Translations under genes and position numbers: made by a program | The notes under the pieces: model-generated | Told to the model about the DNA's origin: nothing | What the model saw: only the letters and a program-made list of their open reading frames with translations | The model's database searches: none | Shown: positions 12,208 through 22,828 of the stretch, piece by piece | Numbering within the stretch: position 1 is the stretch's first letter | Layout: every line of letters begins with the position of its first letter | Source: Monosporascus cannonballus | Lineage: Eukaryota > Ascomycota > Sordariomycetes > Xylariales | Assembly (NCBI GenBank): GCA_004154925.1 | Contig: QJNS01000306.1 | Span: forward strand, 1 to 64,000 | Length of the DNA: 64,000 nucleotides | Direction: 5' to 3'

Positions 12208-12582
12208 TGTGACGGCTAGGGGGTTTAACCAACTATTAAACCTTAGTCATACGAGTTTATGTTGGCAGGAGTATCGTGGGATTCTGAGCAATGGATATAG
12301 TAACGTGTTACGTCTTATAATACCAAAGGTGCCTTGGGTAACAAATTGTTATTGTAAGCTGAAGCTATTTAAATTATGGAAATAATGAATATATATATCC
12401 TCCTTCTTTTTGGCTTAATTATTCAGGATCACGCCGTCGGTGATGATCACGATCATTTGGAATCACCTCTGATCACAGATGATCACTGGCTTGGCAGTGA
12501 TCACTGTCACGTGACCCAGGAGGTGGCCCGTGTGATCCTTGTCTGACCGTTTCTTAAGGCCGGAGCTTGTCAAGTCGTAACA
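12208..12582 (-). repeat. Solo LTR S1 (U3 type D) inside G2 pol
   Basis: A 375-bp LTR in reverse orientation runs from TGTGACGGCT to TCGTAACA. It is flanked by TAAAA (12203-12207) and TAGAA (12583-12587), a 5-bp duplication with one G-to-A difference. It is far less mutated than the surrounding pol: U3 retains repeated TGATCAC motifs and a perfect GTCACGTGAC. A solo LTR is the usual product of recombination between the two LTRs of an element, so a full element once sat here and arrived after most RIP of G2. Confidence 0.92.
12506..12515. promoter_or_regulatory. CACGTG palindrome in LTR U3
   Basis: The perfect palindrome GTCACGTGAC lies just outside the TGATCAC repeat block of the U3. CACGTG is the core bound by basic helix-loop-helix activators. 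Equivalent sites occur in the U3 of G4 (59439-59448), G3b (20483-20492, one change) and the LTR fragment at 39508-39516. A role in transcription is inference. Confidence 0.45.
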
Positions 12583-15199
12583 TAGAAAAGAATACGAATA
12601 AAAAATAACTTTTAGGACGAAATACGGACTATTTAAGTATTTGGTTGTACTAATAGGATTTACGAATATATTAACGACTTTTTAACGGGTAATAAACTAT
12701 ATATTACGAAAATACCTTAATATTTTTGTTATTTGCTACTTCGACGACATTTTTATCTTTTTAAAAAAGGAAAAAGCATATATAAAATTTGTTTATAAAG
12801 TTTTTTAGGCTTTATAAAACGTAAGGTTATTTATTAACGCAAAAAAAAGTTAATTTTACATATAAAAAATGGAATATTAGGAATATATTATTATTTCAGG
12901 ATATATGAAAATAAACCTTAAGAAAATTGCTGCAGTTATAAAATAATAAACGCTAATAACGGTTAAAAAGGTACAAGTATTCCTTGGATTCGTTAATTAC
13001 TACAAAAAGTTTATTCGAAATTTTAGCAAAATAATAATACCTTTAACGAACCTTACGAAAAGATTTTTTAAATAGACGTTCGAAACAGAAAATATATTTT
13101 AAAATATTAAAAATGCGATTATTAACGAGTTAGTATTAATTATGTACGATTTAAACCGCCCCGTTAAGTTAAAAACCGATATTTCGGATTACGCGTTAAA
13201 CATCGTAATCGGATAGCGAAATAATTAAGGCAAATTGTACCTTATTATATTTTTTATATAAATTAAAAGGAATCTAACATATCTACGGTATTTTAAATAA
13301 GGAATTTAGGGTTATTATTATAGTATTTCGAAAATTTAAGTATTTTTTAAAAGGAAATTTGTAACGGGTTAAGGTTTATACGGATCACCAAAATCTTACC
13401 CGTTTTATTACGACCAAGAAACTTATAAGACGATAATTTCGTTATGCGGAAAAATTGGCAAACTTCGGTTTTGTTATTCTCTATAAAAAAGGATTAGAAA
13501 ACGGCAAAGTAAATATTTTAAGTAAACGACCAGATCTTAAAGAGAAATTGATTAAAATTAGCTATATAATTTTTGATATTATTAAAAAAATATTTACGCT
13601 TACGATAAATTACGATAATTCTGGTATTACCTCTTAATATATACTAGAAAGTTTAGCAGTATAACGATAGTTTTTTAAAAAACAAAAAAATAAATATAAT
13701 ATAAGTTTCAGAAAAATATTAAAAGGATATAGTACGAAAAATATACGAACATTAGTTATATAAATATCTAAGGATACATAAAATCTTAAAACGGCTTTAA
13801 TACATATATTCTTTTTCTAAAATAAAATTAACGATATAGGAAATTTTATAATAATATAATATTTACGCTAGAACGAAAATAAAGCGATATAAGCTATATG
13901 AAAAATTATAGTTATTATTAATCGCAAAACGATTATAATATTTAATTATATTGGATTTTATTATTAAGTTTTCACATAAAAAATCAAATTATAAGAATAT
14001 ATTATAATAGCATTTTCGTAATTGTCGATCGATTTACGACATATTCCTATTTTTTACTAGATTATAAGGATATAAACGACGAACAAATGGTATATATTTT
14101 TTTCAAATATATTTTCAATATATACGGACTATTAATAAAACATATTTTAAATAAAGAATTAATATTTGTATTTAGGTTTTAGCTCAACCTAATAATATAA
14201 ATCGATTTAAACCACAAATTATTTAATATTTTTAAATTATAAATAAATAAATAAATAAAACGAATAAATTAAATTTTAAAAATTTACTTACGATATTATA
14301 TTAATTATAAATAAAATAACTAGGTTAAAAAGTTACTTATTACTTAATTAGCGTATAATATGAATTATTACAAAATCATTAAAATAATATCTGTAAACGC
14401 AAATTTTGGTTTTATTTTAAAAGTTTATAAAGAAATATGCGATAATGGTTTAATTAATATTAAAATATTTCTTATATCGGAATAATTATAATAATTATAT
14501 TAGGAAATAAAAATAAAACGAAAATTCGTACAGGATTAAATAAGTAAATATTATAACCAGAACAGATTAAAAAAATTAACTTTTAAAAAGGGGAAAATAA
14601 TTTTCTTTCTTATAAAAAACATTTAAATAAAATGATTTAATAAAAATTTCGATTTTAAATATATCGGTTTATACAAAATCGCCAAAAAGTGTTAAAAATA
14701 ATTATTAGTTAACATTTTTATTAAAAGTTAAATTTTATTTCGTTTTTTACGTTTCTTTATTCGAATTAATAACAAATATAAATAAAATATATACGGTATA
14801 AAACGATATAAAAGTAAAAGAAAAATAAGCATATAAGGTGGAAGAAACCTTCGATATATAGAAATAAAACGGATTTACCTAGTACCTAATTAAGTGAAAA
14901 AAGTACCCGGACTCCGAAAACACCTAGGAATTCGCTAAAAACCTTATTGGCGCCTAATATCTATTAAAGAACTTTTACTAGCAATAACGGAACTACCCGA
15001 AATAATGGCATTTTAATTCATAAGATCTAAAAAGAGAAGTCTTTGGTTTACTGTATTCCAATTAATAACGTCCATCTTTCTTAAGGCCTAAATCTCAATT
15101 ACAAACTTTGATTTTAATTATGCAAAATCGTTAAAATCGTCCAAAGATTAAAAAGCGCAATTAATAAGTTTCGTCCCTTAGGATTAATAGTACTAGCGC

Positions 15200-15516
15200 T
15201 AACAACATATACGAAAAAAACGCATAAAAGCTTCGGATAAAGATTTTGCAGGCGCTAGTTTTTCCTTTTTTTATCTTTTCGACTTTGCGATATAACGATT
15301 AATTATGGAAATAGGGATTTTTATTCTGTCATACGAACGATTTCTGCGAACATATTTTTTATAACGAAAAACCCTATTTATTATCTGGCAATTAAGTTGT
15401 CGAGCGGAACAGAAAAAACAAAATATTGCGTTAAAACCTTTAAATTCAATTCACTTAACCAGGGTAAGTTGCTATTCGGATTTGCGAACACGATATTTAG
15501 ATATACAGAAAGATAT
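15200..15516 (-). pseudogene. Antisense Zn2Cys6-like ORF of G2
   Basis: From the position equivalent to the G1 start codon (15516, ATA here instead of ATG), one frame runs without a shift through a basic N-terminus to a cluster at 15331-15420. That cluster reads C-x2-C-x6-C-x8-Y-x2-Y-x6-Y. The first three Cys are intact (CFFCSARQLNC) and the last three are TAT, the RIP product of TGT. The spacing is exactly the fungal Zn(II)2Cys6 consensus. A Lys/Arg-rich helix (IAKSKRLKKGK) follows. The element lies on the plus strand, so this gene would be transcribed against pol. The 3' limit was not followed further. Confidence 0.6.
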
Positions 15517-15589
15517 ATTGAATAGATACAAGAAACTTACCAAAAGAAAAGGAAATTTTAAGAGCAAAATTTGTGGAAAAAAGAAATCG

Positions 15590-16040
15590 TGTTATAACCT
15601 AACGAACGACTGTTTCCGAAAACGGTTTATTACGACCTAATTACAAATATGCGGTAAAACAGATCACATAATAAATTACCAACTTATTGGTGATAAGCCA
15701 GTAAACCGGATCACTAACTCATTAGTGGTAAGCTAATAAGCCGGATTATCAACTTATTGATGGTAAGCTAATAAGCCGGATTATCAACTTATTGATGGTA
15801 AGCCAGTAAGTCGGATCAGATATATATATACGTTTATTATTTTCATAATTTAAATAACTTTAGTTTGTAATATTTATCAATACCAATCGTTTGCAATATA
15901 ACATCGTTACCCAAGGCACTCTTGGTATTACAAGACGTAACACGTTACTGTATCTATTGCTTAAAATCCCACGATACTTCTGCTAACATAAACCCGTACG
16001 ACTAAGGTTTAATAGTTGGTTAAACCGCCTAGCCATTACA
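15590..16040 (+). repeat. 3' LTR of G2 (U3 type A, expanded)
   Basis: A 451-bp LTR beginning TGTTATAACC and ending GCCATTACA. It is longer than the G1 LTRs because the U3 holds about four repeats of a 36-bp unit and an extra short stretch near 15868-15890 before the R region. A degenerate polypurine tract (GGAAAAAAGAAATCG) precedes it. Confidence 0.88.
15677..15816 (+). repeat. U3 tandem repeat, about 36 bp x 4
   Basis: Four successive units follow the pattern AACTTATTGATGGTAAGC, then two variable bases, GTAAGCCGGATTATC. Each unit holds an imperfect inverted repeat built from CTTACTGG-like and CCAGTAAG-like arms. G1 has about three units and the LTR fragment at 39435 about two, so copy number varies between elements. 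Confidence 0.8.
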
Positions 16041-17576
16041 TTTATCGTTATCTTAATCAAGTTTTTAAGTAAATTCTCGAGAGTTTTTAAAACTTATTTT
16101 TTCATAGTTTATAATAAATGTTAATTAAAAATAAATATTTGTAATAATCTTTTGGTAATATCTTTTTATTATACGTTAAAATAACTTTTTTGCGGTTTAA
16201 TGATTATATTAATCGTAAAAGCAAAAAAGCAATTTAGATATTATTTTCTTTTTAGTTAACTTCGTAAAGCCGTTCGTTTATCGATTTCGTTTTATAAGAT
16301 AATAATTTAAAAATATCGATATTACTGTTTATTTCTTTTATTATTTCCGGTTTAATTAAAAAAATAAATTCTGTATATATATATTCCATACGATAAGAAA
16401 TATATATTTTTAATTATCGTATTTTAAATGTTAAAGTTATTTATAATATAATATATTTTTTTTATTAATTAGAATCTTTAAAATAAATATTGTTCGTCTC
16501 TTCTTGGTATTTTTCCAATTATCTTTAACGTCGTTTTATTATTTTTTAAATATTTTTTAGACTAACCTTTTAGTTTTTCGTATTTCTTATCGAATTTCTT
16601 ATTGTAATAACCATATTATATATTAAACTTAAATTCCGTTGATAATTTTTATTACTTTTTTTGTGATTCGAGGTTTTTTTTAAATACAAGTACCTAGTTA
16701 TTTTATCGTTACTTTTTAGGTTTTTTATAAGTATTTTAATTATATCTTACTTTACCGCAATTATAATATTAAACCGCGCTTTTATTTGTGCGGTAAACAG
16801 TTTAAACTTTATATGTTTTAGCATTATATTATACGATATAAATAATATATTATTCTTTACACGATATTCGTATAATTTGTTATTAATTTTAGCTATTTCG
16901 GTAATATATCCATTTAACGTTCTAAGTTTTAAAAATTTAAAAATTGTATATTTAACCTTATCTTTTAATATATTTTAAAATATATCGAACAAGCTATCGT
17001 TTTGATTTCAGTTTATCCTGTTTTAGCTATAAAATCTCTAAATACAAAAACTTAATTTAAAATAAATCTTTTTCATTGAAATCTTAAGATCTGTTATATA
17101 TCTATTCGTTTTTCGTCCGGATTTTCAAAATTGGCCTTTAATTTCTTTTTAAAATATACGGAATCGAAAAAAAGTCCTAATAATTTTTTAATCGGTTTTA
17201 ACGTGTTTCAAATAATCCTTTATAGTTATTTCAAATTAATTCAAAGTATTTCCTCTAAAGAAAACTATTATAATAAAAACTTTGTTTACGAATTCCTTTA
17301 AATTTTAAAAACGGAAATATATTCGTACTTAAGTGAGAAGATTTTGTACATTTTTTTCCGTCATAAGGCTAAAGTTTTTTTGCCTTATATCGTAATATAA
17401 CGGTATGTATCGGAATAATTGCCGCTTATTTTAAGAACGATTACAATTATTTTTCGAATTCCTTAATTTTGGCCTAGAAATATGGATAATACGAGATACT
17501 TAGATACTGGTTTATATTTTAATTAAAGAGATATTGGTTAAAGTTTAAGAGTATTATTAAATAAAGGTTTATAACG
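16041..17576 (-). pseudogene. gag: gag region of minus-strand chromovirus G5
   Basis: This stretch is the interior of an element reading leftward from the LTR at 17577. Minus-strand translation shows LKANFENPDEKR near 17100-17160, matching the lineage-1 gag of G3b, and a zinc-knuckle relic near 16740-16790 (YNCGKV-like). The segment near 16100-16140 aligns with the post-gag linker of G4. It ends abruptly at the G2 3' LTR, so protease through integrase are missing. Confidence 0.7.
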
Positions 17577-17759
17577 TATTACGGTTAAACGATTTAATCA
17601 ATTATTAAATTTAAATCGTACGAACTTATATTAATACAAATATTGTAAATTTTTATGTAATAAATATAATAACTTATTATATTTCGTAATATCAAAAATG
17701 TTTTAAATAACGAAGTATTATTATAAATCAAAATCCTTTAAATTCTGAAAATAATAAAC
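17577..17759 (-). repeat. G5 LTR, left half (R-U5)
   Basis: It begins TATTACGG, equivalent to TGTGACGG at the 3' end of the LTR in sense. It runs into G3 at 17760, and the rest resumes at 27247. G3's target duplication is TAAAC at 17755-17759 and 27242-27246. Confidence 0.85.
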
Positions 17760-18093
17760 TGTTATGACCTAACAGGCTACGGTCTTAGAAAACGGTCGCA
17801 ACAAAAAAATGACTAAACCATGTAGGTCGAGTTACGTAATAGCTCGACAGGATCTATCGTAAAGCCTATAAAGCCAGGCTCGATAGGGCTGAAAGAATTA
17901 AGTATAATATGTTTATTATTTCCATAATTTAAATAACTTTAACTTGTAATAATAATTCGTTACCTAAGATACTCTTAATATTACAAAACGTAATACGTTG
18001 CCGTATTTATTACTTAATTTTCTACGATACTCCTATAAACATAAACCGATACGATTAAGATTTAATAATTAATTAATCCTTTTAACCGTTATA
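17760..18093 (+). repeat. 5' LTR of G3 (U3 type C)
   Basis: It begins TGTTATGACC and ends ACCGTTATA. U3 contains one unit of the motif AGCTCGACAGGATCTATCG followed by AAAGCC and AGCCAGGCTCGA. Confidence 0.9.
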
Positions 18094-18212
18094 TGTTATT
18101 AGCTTTTATTTAGTAATACCGTTAGATTTTGAGCAATATTACCGACATTATATTTACTAGCAAGTAACCCGAACAGCCCATTTACCAGGTCCTTAATAAC
18201 TCGGATATTGCA

Positions 18213-19600
18213 ATGAAATCCGAAAAGGAAAAACAGCCCCGTTTTTTTCGTAGAAAAGTTTTTCGACGCCTGGATACCATAAATAAACGTATCGTTTAGC
18301 TTGAGAAAGATAATAATAACCTTACGACGTCCTTTTATGTTGTCTATAAAAAGCTTAAGGAAAAAGGGAAAACTTTCGAGACTAGAAAGCTTTTTGGAAC
18401 GAGCCAAATTATTTACTCAAACTTTATTAAGGAATTAGGGAAAATCCTTAAACCCCTCTAGCCAGACCTTTTTGACGGAACATTAATTAAGCTATAATTA
18501 TTTTTAACTTAATGCCGAATATATTTTAAGTATTTTCTTATTCGATTAATTATGCTTATTATACGAATTAAATTCGCAATTGGACGATTTACCGGGAATA
18601 CGGCCATTTGGTTTGAACCCGTTACAAAGGAGTACGTTATCTTATTAATCGAAAAACGAAACCCGGAAATACTATAAATGTATAATAATTACGAATAGTT
18701 TAAATAAATATTAACGAAGATTTTCGAAACAATAAACGAAAAAAAAAACCGAAATATAAATCTAGTAATTACGATAAAAAGATTCAGAATTTATTTACAG
18801 TAATACGTTCGTTTAATTAATATTTAAACTAAATAAAGGATAAAAATATTAATAATTAAATTTGTCGATAAGTTAAAAAAGGAAGTACAAGAAAAGTTTT
18901 TCAAGTTCGATCGGCCAAATTATTTATTAAATTATATCGTTATAGCAATTAAGATTAATAATCGATAATACGCCTAGCATATTACAATTATCAGAGGGAA
19001 AAACGATAATAAGTTTCGATATATAGTTAATACCAGCGCTTCTTGACGTAATAACATTTTTACGGTACGGAACCAGGACTTATAGAATTAGGAGCTATTT
19101 ATAAGAAAGACTAAAGCTAGATTAAATGCTTTAATTATAATAAAATGGGGCATAAGGTAGCGTGGTATAAGGCACTTAAAAGATTTCGTCAAAATAACTG
19201 GAAACCCGTCCCCAAAGGATAACCCAGAGAGAATTAGAAAAATGGAAATAAACCTATTAACAGAATTGGGTCTAAGTATGTACCAGGGCCCACATGGCGA
19301 GAGGTTTAACAAGGAATGCGAGAAACCAGGAAGCTGGCTTAATAGGTATCGCGAGCACAAAAAAAATTATACTGGTTACGCGAGCATTCAGATTGGATAG
19401 AAGAAATCTGTCCCGGAACTCCTGATCGATACGGCAGAACGCATGTTACATATTGTTGACGACGAGAATATCCCGATTACGAAAAATGGAAATAATATAT
19501 TTATAGAAAAATTACCTGTATATATTGTACAAAATTTGATTTTTCAATCAGTACCGGAAATAACAAGAATAATAAATAATAATATTAATATTTTAGACCC
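18213..19600 (+). pseudogene. gag: gag of G3 (lineage 2)
   Basis: ATG at 18213 opens MKSEKEKQPRFFRRKVF, then RLDTINKRIV and a long nearly open frame: SNFIKELGKILKPL, FDGTLIKL, then IKFAIGRFTGNTAIWFEPV, the Ty3 capsid pattern. The zinc knuckle at 19127-19168 reads C-F-N-Y-N-K-M-G-H-K-V-A-W-Y, that is C-x2-C-x4-H-x4-C with two Cys turned to Tyr. A tail with EKPGSWLNRYREH and a VDDENIPITKNG-like segment near 19460-19490 matches G2. Only a few stops interrupt the first 150 codons. The opposite-strand frame at 18099-18407 is a shadow. Confidence 0.82.
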
Positions 19601-20049
19601 ATAACCCTACAAGATATTTAATAACTGGCCGAAACGGAAAGTTGGCCCGAAAAAAAGCAATATTCGCAGGAAGTTCTTTTGTATTATTATAAAAAATATA
19701 ATTACCAAATGGAAAAAGAAGTAATATACTATATAATAAAAGTGTACTACTAAAAAAACTATTATAAATGTGCATTTTAATTTAATATTTATTATAAACC
19801 TTTACAAAAAAAAGTTTATTACAAAATACGTTATATTATAAGCGACCTTTGAAATAATAATCAGTACGACGCATAATAAGTTATAGTCGAAAACATAAAA
19901 AAATAATTTGTTTAATAAGAAAAATATTTTTAGCAAAATTAAAAATAATTAATACAGTTCGAAAAAATAGTACAACGGTAATAACGACAAATATAGCAAC
20001 TTAATATATTAAATACGAAAATATAAATAAAGTTTCATAAATTCGAATA

Positions 20050-20130
20050 AGAATTAAAAGAAAAAGATTACTTATAAAAATGCCGCAGAATAACAAAATT
20101 TAAAAGGATTAAAAGAAATTTCAAAAAAAG
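20050..20130 (+). pseudogene. pol: pol of G3, first part before G3b
   Basis: The gag-pol junction up to the G3b insertion site (KEISKK-like at 20110-20130). The frame resumes at 22829 after G3b. G3b's duplicated target AAAAG lies at 20126-20130 and 22824-22828. Confidence 0.7.
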
Positions 20131-20578
20131 TGTGACGGCTAGGCTAATTAACCAACTATTAAACCTAAGTCGACGGGTTTATGTTGGCAGGAGTATCGTG
20201 GGAATCTGAACAATAAATACAGTAACTTGTTACGTCTCGTAATGTTAAGGGTATTTTGGGTAACGAATTGTTATTGCAAACTGATATTATCTAGGTTATG
20301 GAAATAATGAACGTATATATTCTTATTCTGGCTCAAGCTGCTTAAGCTGGCTCAAAACATCCTTTAGTAAGTTGGCTTCCTTAAGTGCCCTTAAGCCTCC
20401 TTAAGCCCATCTCCTGGCTTAACTGGCTCAAGGCGCCAAATCCTTGCGACACTAATTAAGTATATTAAGTCTTTTTGAGCCAGTTACGTGACCCTTTTGG
20501 CATGGTCGGAGCCTGAGCTCCTAAGCTTTCCGACCGTTTGAAGAAGCCAAAGCTGCTAGGTCATAACACGATCTCTCC
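20131..20578 (-). repeat. 3' LTR of G3b (U3 type E)
   Basis: It runs TGTGACGGCTAGG to GGTCATAACA in window orientation. U3 (about 20330-20470) is built of CTTAAG-centred palindromes such as GGCTTAAGCTGG-like, CCTTAAGCC and TGGCTCAAGG, followed by GTTACGTGACCC. Confidence 0.9.
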
Positions 20579-20597
20579 CTTTCCAGGATCTTTGTCC

Positions 20598-20927
20598 CTA
20601 AAAATTAATTCGTCCGTTTGTTAACCTTAGTAACTTTTCTTTCTTCATATTTAACATGTCTGGTCGTATTGAAAAATCTCGGTCTCGTAAACGTACTAAC
20701 GCCTTCGTTCTTTTAGAACGTATCGACCGTTTCGGTTTTATTATATCTCTGGACGTTATAGCTATCGTTCCAAAAATCTCCCGTAAACTAACGTATTTTT
20801 TTTGATAGCCTTTTTTTCGTAAGGATCTGTAATAAATATTAATTAAAAATAAAAGTCCGTAATAGCTTTCTAATAATGCTTTTTTACCGTACGCTGGATT
20901 AATTCTTTTTCCGTTTGGTGGTTGCAT
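20598..20927 (-). CDS. Residual 109-codon open frame of G3b (gag C-terminal linker)
   Basis: An uninterrupted frame from ATG 20927 to the stop at 20598, beginning MQPPNGKRINPAYGKK and rich in Arg, Lys and Tyr (NIYYRSLRKKGYQKKY). It lies in the sense direction of G3b between gag and the polypurine tract and aligns by position with the gag-protease linker of G1 and G4. It crosses the point where pol was deleted (near 20735), so its C-terminal third (IRSKRTKALVRLRDRDF) is probably a fusion with sequence that lay upstream of the 3' LTR. It is not a known domain. Being open may simply reflect light RIP. Confidence 0.45.
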   Translation of the reverse strand: MQPPNGKRINPAYGKKALLESYYGLLFLINIYYRSLRKKGYQKKYVSLREIFGTIAITSRDIIKPKRSIRSKRTKALVRLRDRDFSIRPDMLNMKKEKLLRLTNGRINF

Positions 20928-21289
20928 TATCTATAATAATAAAAAGGGTTTTTCTACGGGCATTGCTTTTTTTTGGGCCAGCTTTCCGTTTCGGCCAATT
21001 ATTGGATATTTCCTGGGGCTATAGTTCGAAATTATCGATACTATTATTCGTCGTTCTTATTATACCCGGTTTAATTTGTAAAATCAAATCCCTTATAATA
21101 TATGCAGGTAATTCGTGCATAAATATGTTATTTCCATTTTTCGTAATTAGGGTATTTTCGTTATCGATAATATATGGCGTGCATTTTGCCATATCGATCG
21201 GGTATTCCGGGATAAATTTTTTTTATCTAATCCCGGTATTCGTATAACTATTTTTATAATACCTTTTATTATGTTCGTAATACCTGTCG

Positions 21290-22300
21290 AGCCAGCTTCC
21301 TGGCTTCTCGTATTCCTCGTCGAATCTCTTATCGGGATGGGCCTGGCTGGATTTTTTGCTTAAGGCTTAATGCGTACTTGGCTTTAGATCATATCAATAA
21401 CTTTACTATCGTTTCCTTAATTGTTCCTAGACTGCCCCTCCGGTACAAGGGTCCAGTTATCCTGTTATGGTTTTTTGGGTTTCTTGCACTTATAGGCCTT
21501 ATATCCCATTTTACCATAGTTAAAACACTTAATCTGGCTCCAATCTTATCTGTGGGTAACGCCGAACTCCATAAATCCTAGTGCCGTTTCATAAAAAATA
21601 AGGGGTGTATCTTGTTTCTTCCCCTGGTTAAACTTATATCCCGAATATGGGGTATATTATCCTTTCTTTTTCTATCGTTTTTCAAACTGTTAATAATTAA
21701 TCTTGATTGCTTTTACGATATACCGGTCCAGGGCAATTAATCGTTCGATCCGAATAATTTTATCCTTTATATTATCCTTTAATCCTTTATAAAATATATC
21801 GATAAGGGCATCGGCTTCGTTATTTCCTTATTTTGCCTTAGCCGCAAAACCTTTAAAGGTTACGGCGTACTTGGACGCAGATTTTTTCTGTCGGAATTAT
21901 AAGAACTATTAAACCGTTAATCGTTCTTTATCCGGATTGCCGAAATTATCGCGCATTTTGTTTTTGAAATTGGTATAAGTCGACAAGATCTCGTTAATAA
22001 AATCCTCCTTATTTACTTCTCTTACTTCCAAAAGGTTTCTTATAATAGGCCTAAACCAATTAGCCGCATCTCCTATCAGGCATATTCCTATTATTAGGAC
22101 CATATCCGCTGGGTCGTTAAGATTTAAGAAACGAAAATAAATTCATACCTAAATTAAAAAGGTTTAAAGGTTACCTTTTTCATCGTAAGGTTTTAGTTTT
22201 TTCGGCTTTATACGAACGAAAAAAAATTAGGCAGATATAGCCCTAAGTTGTTGAACTTTTTTCTTTAGCTCCCGAATTTGCATTTAAAGTTATTAAATAA
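21290..22300 (-). pseudogene. gag: gag of G3b (lineage 1)
   Basis: Minus-strand gag with the Ty3 capsid pattern. An open part at 21909-22103 gives GICLIGDAANWFRPIIRNLL and then NFKNKMRDNFGNPDKERLTV, the A-x-W motif plus the helical region that follows. Downstream come FAAKA and ADALIDI-like residues. The zinc knuckle at 21486-21527 reads C-F-N-Y-G-K-M-G-Y-K-A-Y-K-C, that is C-x2-C-x4-H-x4-C with one Cys and the His turned to Tyr. The upstream part near 22200-22300 shows a Lys/Gln-rich helix. It belongs with the gags of G1 and G5. Confidence 0.8.
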
Positions 22301-22385
22301 GGGTTTTTTAAATGCTAATCGATATTTTGACAGTATTAAATATTATTTAAAGTTTAACGGTATTATTAAATAAAAGTTTGTAACG

Positions 22386-22823
22386 TATAACGGCTAAATT
22401 AATTAACCAATTATTAAACCTAAGTCAACGGGTTTATATTAACGGGAATATCGTAAGAATTTAAATAATGGATATAATAATTTATTACGTTTCGTAATGC
22501 CAAAGGTATTTTAGGTAACGAATTATTATTACAAGCTAATGTTATTTAGGCTATGGAAATAATAAACGTATATATTCTTATTTTGGCTTAAGTTGCTTAA
22601 GCTAGCTTAAAACATCCTTTGGTAAATTGGCTTCTTTAAATGCCCTTAAGCCCCCTTAAGCCTATCTCCTGGCTTAACTGGCTCAAAGCGCCAAGTCCTT
22701 GCGACACCAATTAAGTACATTAAGTCTCTTTGAGCCAGTCACGTAACCCTCTTGGCATGGTCGGGGCCTGAGCTCCTAAGCTTTCCGACCGTTTGGAGAA
22801 GCCAAGGCTGCTAGGTCATAACA
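22386..22823 (-). repeat. 5' LTR of G3b (U3 type E)
   Basis: The partner of 20131-20578. R-U5 is strongly mutated (TATAACGGCT start), while the U3 half stays near original (GAGCCAGTCACGTAACCC). Confidence 0.9.
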
Positions 22824-22828
22824 AAAAG

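Larger units (their letters stand above)
11150..14987 (+). pseudogene. pol: pol of G2, interrupted by a solo LTR
   Basis: The protease-like segment near 11200-11320 (EALGGNYIVLN) is followed by RT. RT is interrupted at 12208-12582 by a solo LTR, and the catalytic Y-F-D-D box lies downstream at 12737-12748. The RNase H tail is at 13455-13560 (KKGLENGKVNILSKRPD), then integrase (FSYFLPYYK-like near 14050). An in-frame chromodomain lies at about 14850-14987: NGFT, stop for Lys or Arg, YLIK, stop for Trp, KKYPDSENT, stop for Trp, E. The chromodomain would have steered integration to histone-marked chromatin, which fits the clustering of copies here. Confidence 0.85.
8752..16040 (+). mobile_element. 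Chromovirus G2, mosaic with mismatched LTRs
   Basis: It has the gag-pol-chromodomain interior of a chromovirus, but the 371-bp 5' LTR has U3 type B (AAATAAATCCAT and AGATCTAATAGA motifs), whereas the 451-bp 3' LTR has U3 type A with about four 36-bp repeats. Flanks do not form a target duplication (TATTT at 8747-8751, TTTAT at 16041-16045). Gag matches G3 and G4, while the 3' region matches G1. Without the inserted solo LTR and its duplicated target it is about 6.9 kb, the normal size, so the copy most likely arose by recombination between two elements. Confidence 0.8.
20131..22823 (-). mobile_element. Pol-less chromovirus derivative G3b nested in G3
   Basis: LTRs of 448 bp (20131-20578) and 438 bp (22386-22823) flank only 1.8 kb of interior, holding gag and a short linker but no protease, RT or integrase. 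The 5-bp duplication AAAAG is perfect. On the right of 20578 a polypurine tract (GGAAAGGGAGAGATCG on the minus strand) is intact, so priming sites were kept. This is the structure of a non-autonomous LTR element mobilised by relatives. RIP damage is visibly lighter than in G3 itself, especially at 20579-21600. Confidence 0.88.

Noticed and set aside
15677..15816. CRISPR-like array of about 36-bp repeats
   Set aside because: Units are directly adjacent with no unique spacers, lie inside an LTR U3 and vary in number between element copies.
18099..18407. 102-codon minus-strand open frame
   Set aside because: It lies exactly opposite the G3 gag start. The gag reading (MKSEKEKQPRF onward) matches G2 and G4, so the minus frame is a shadow.
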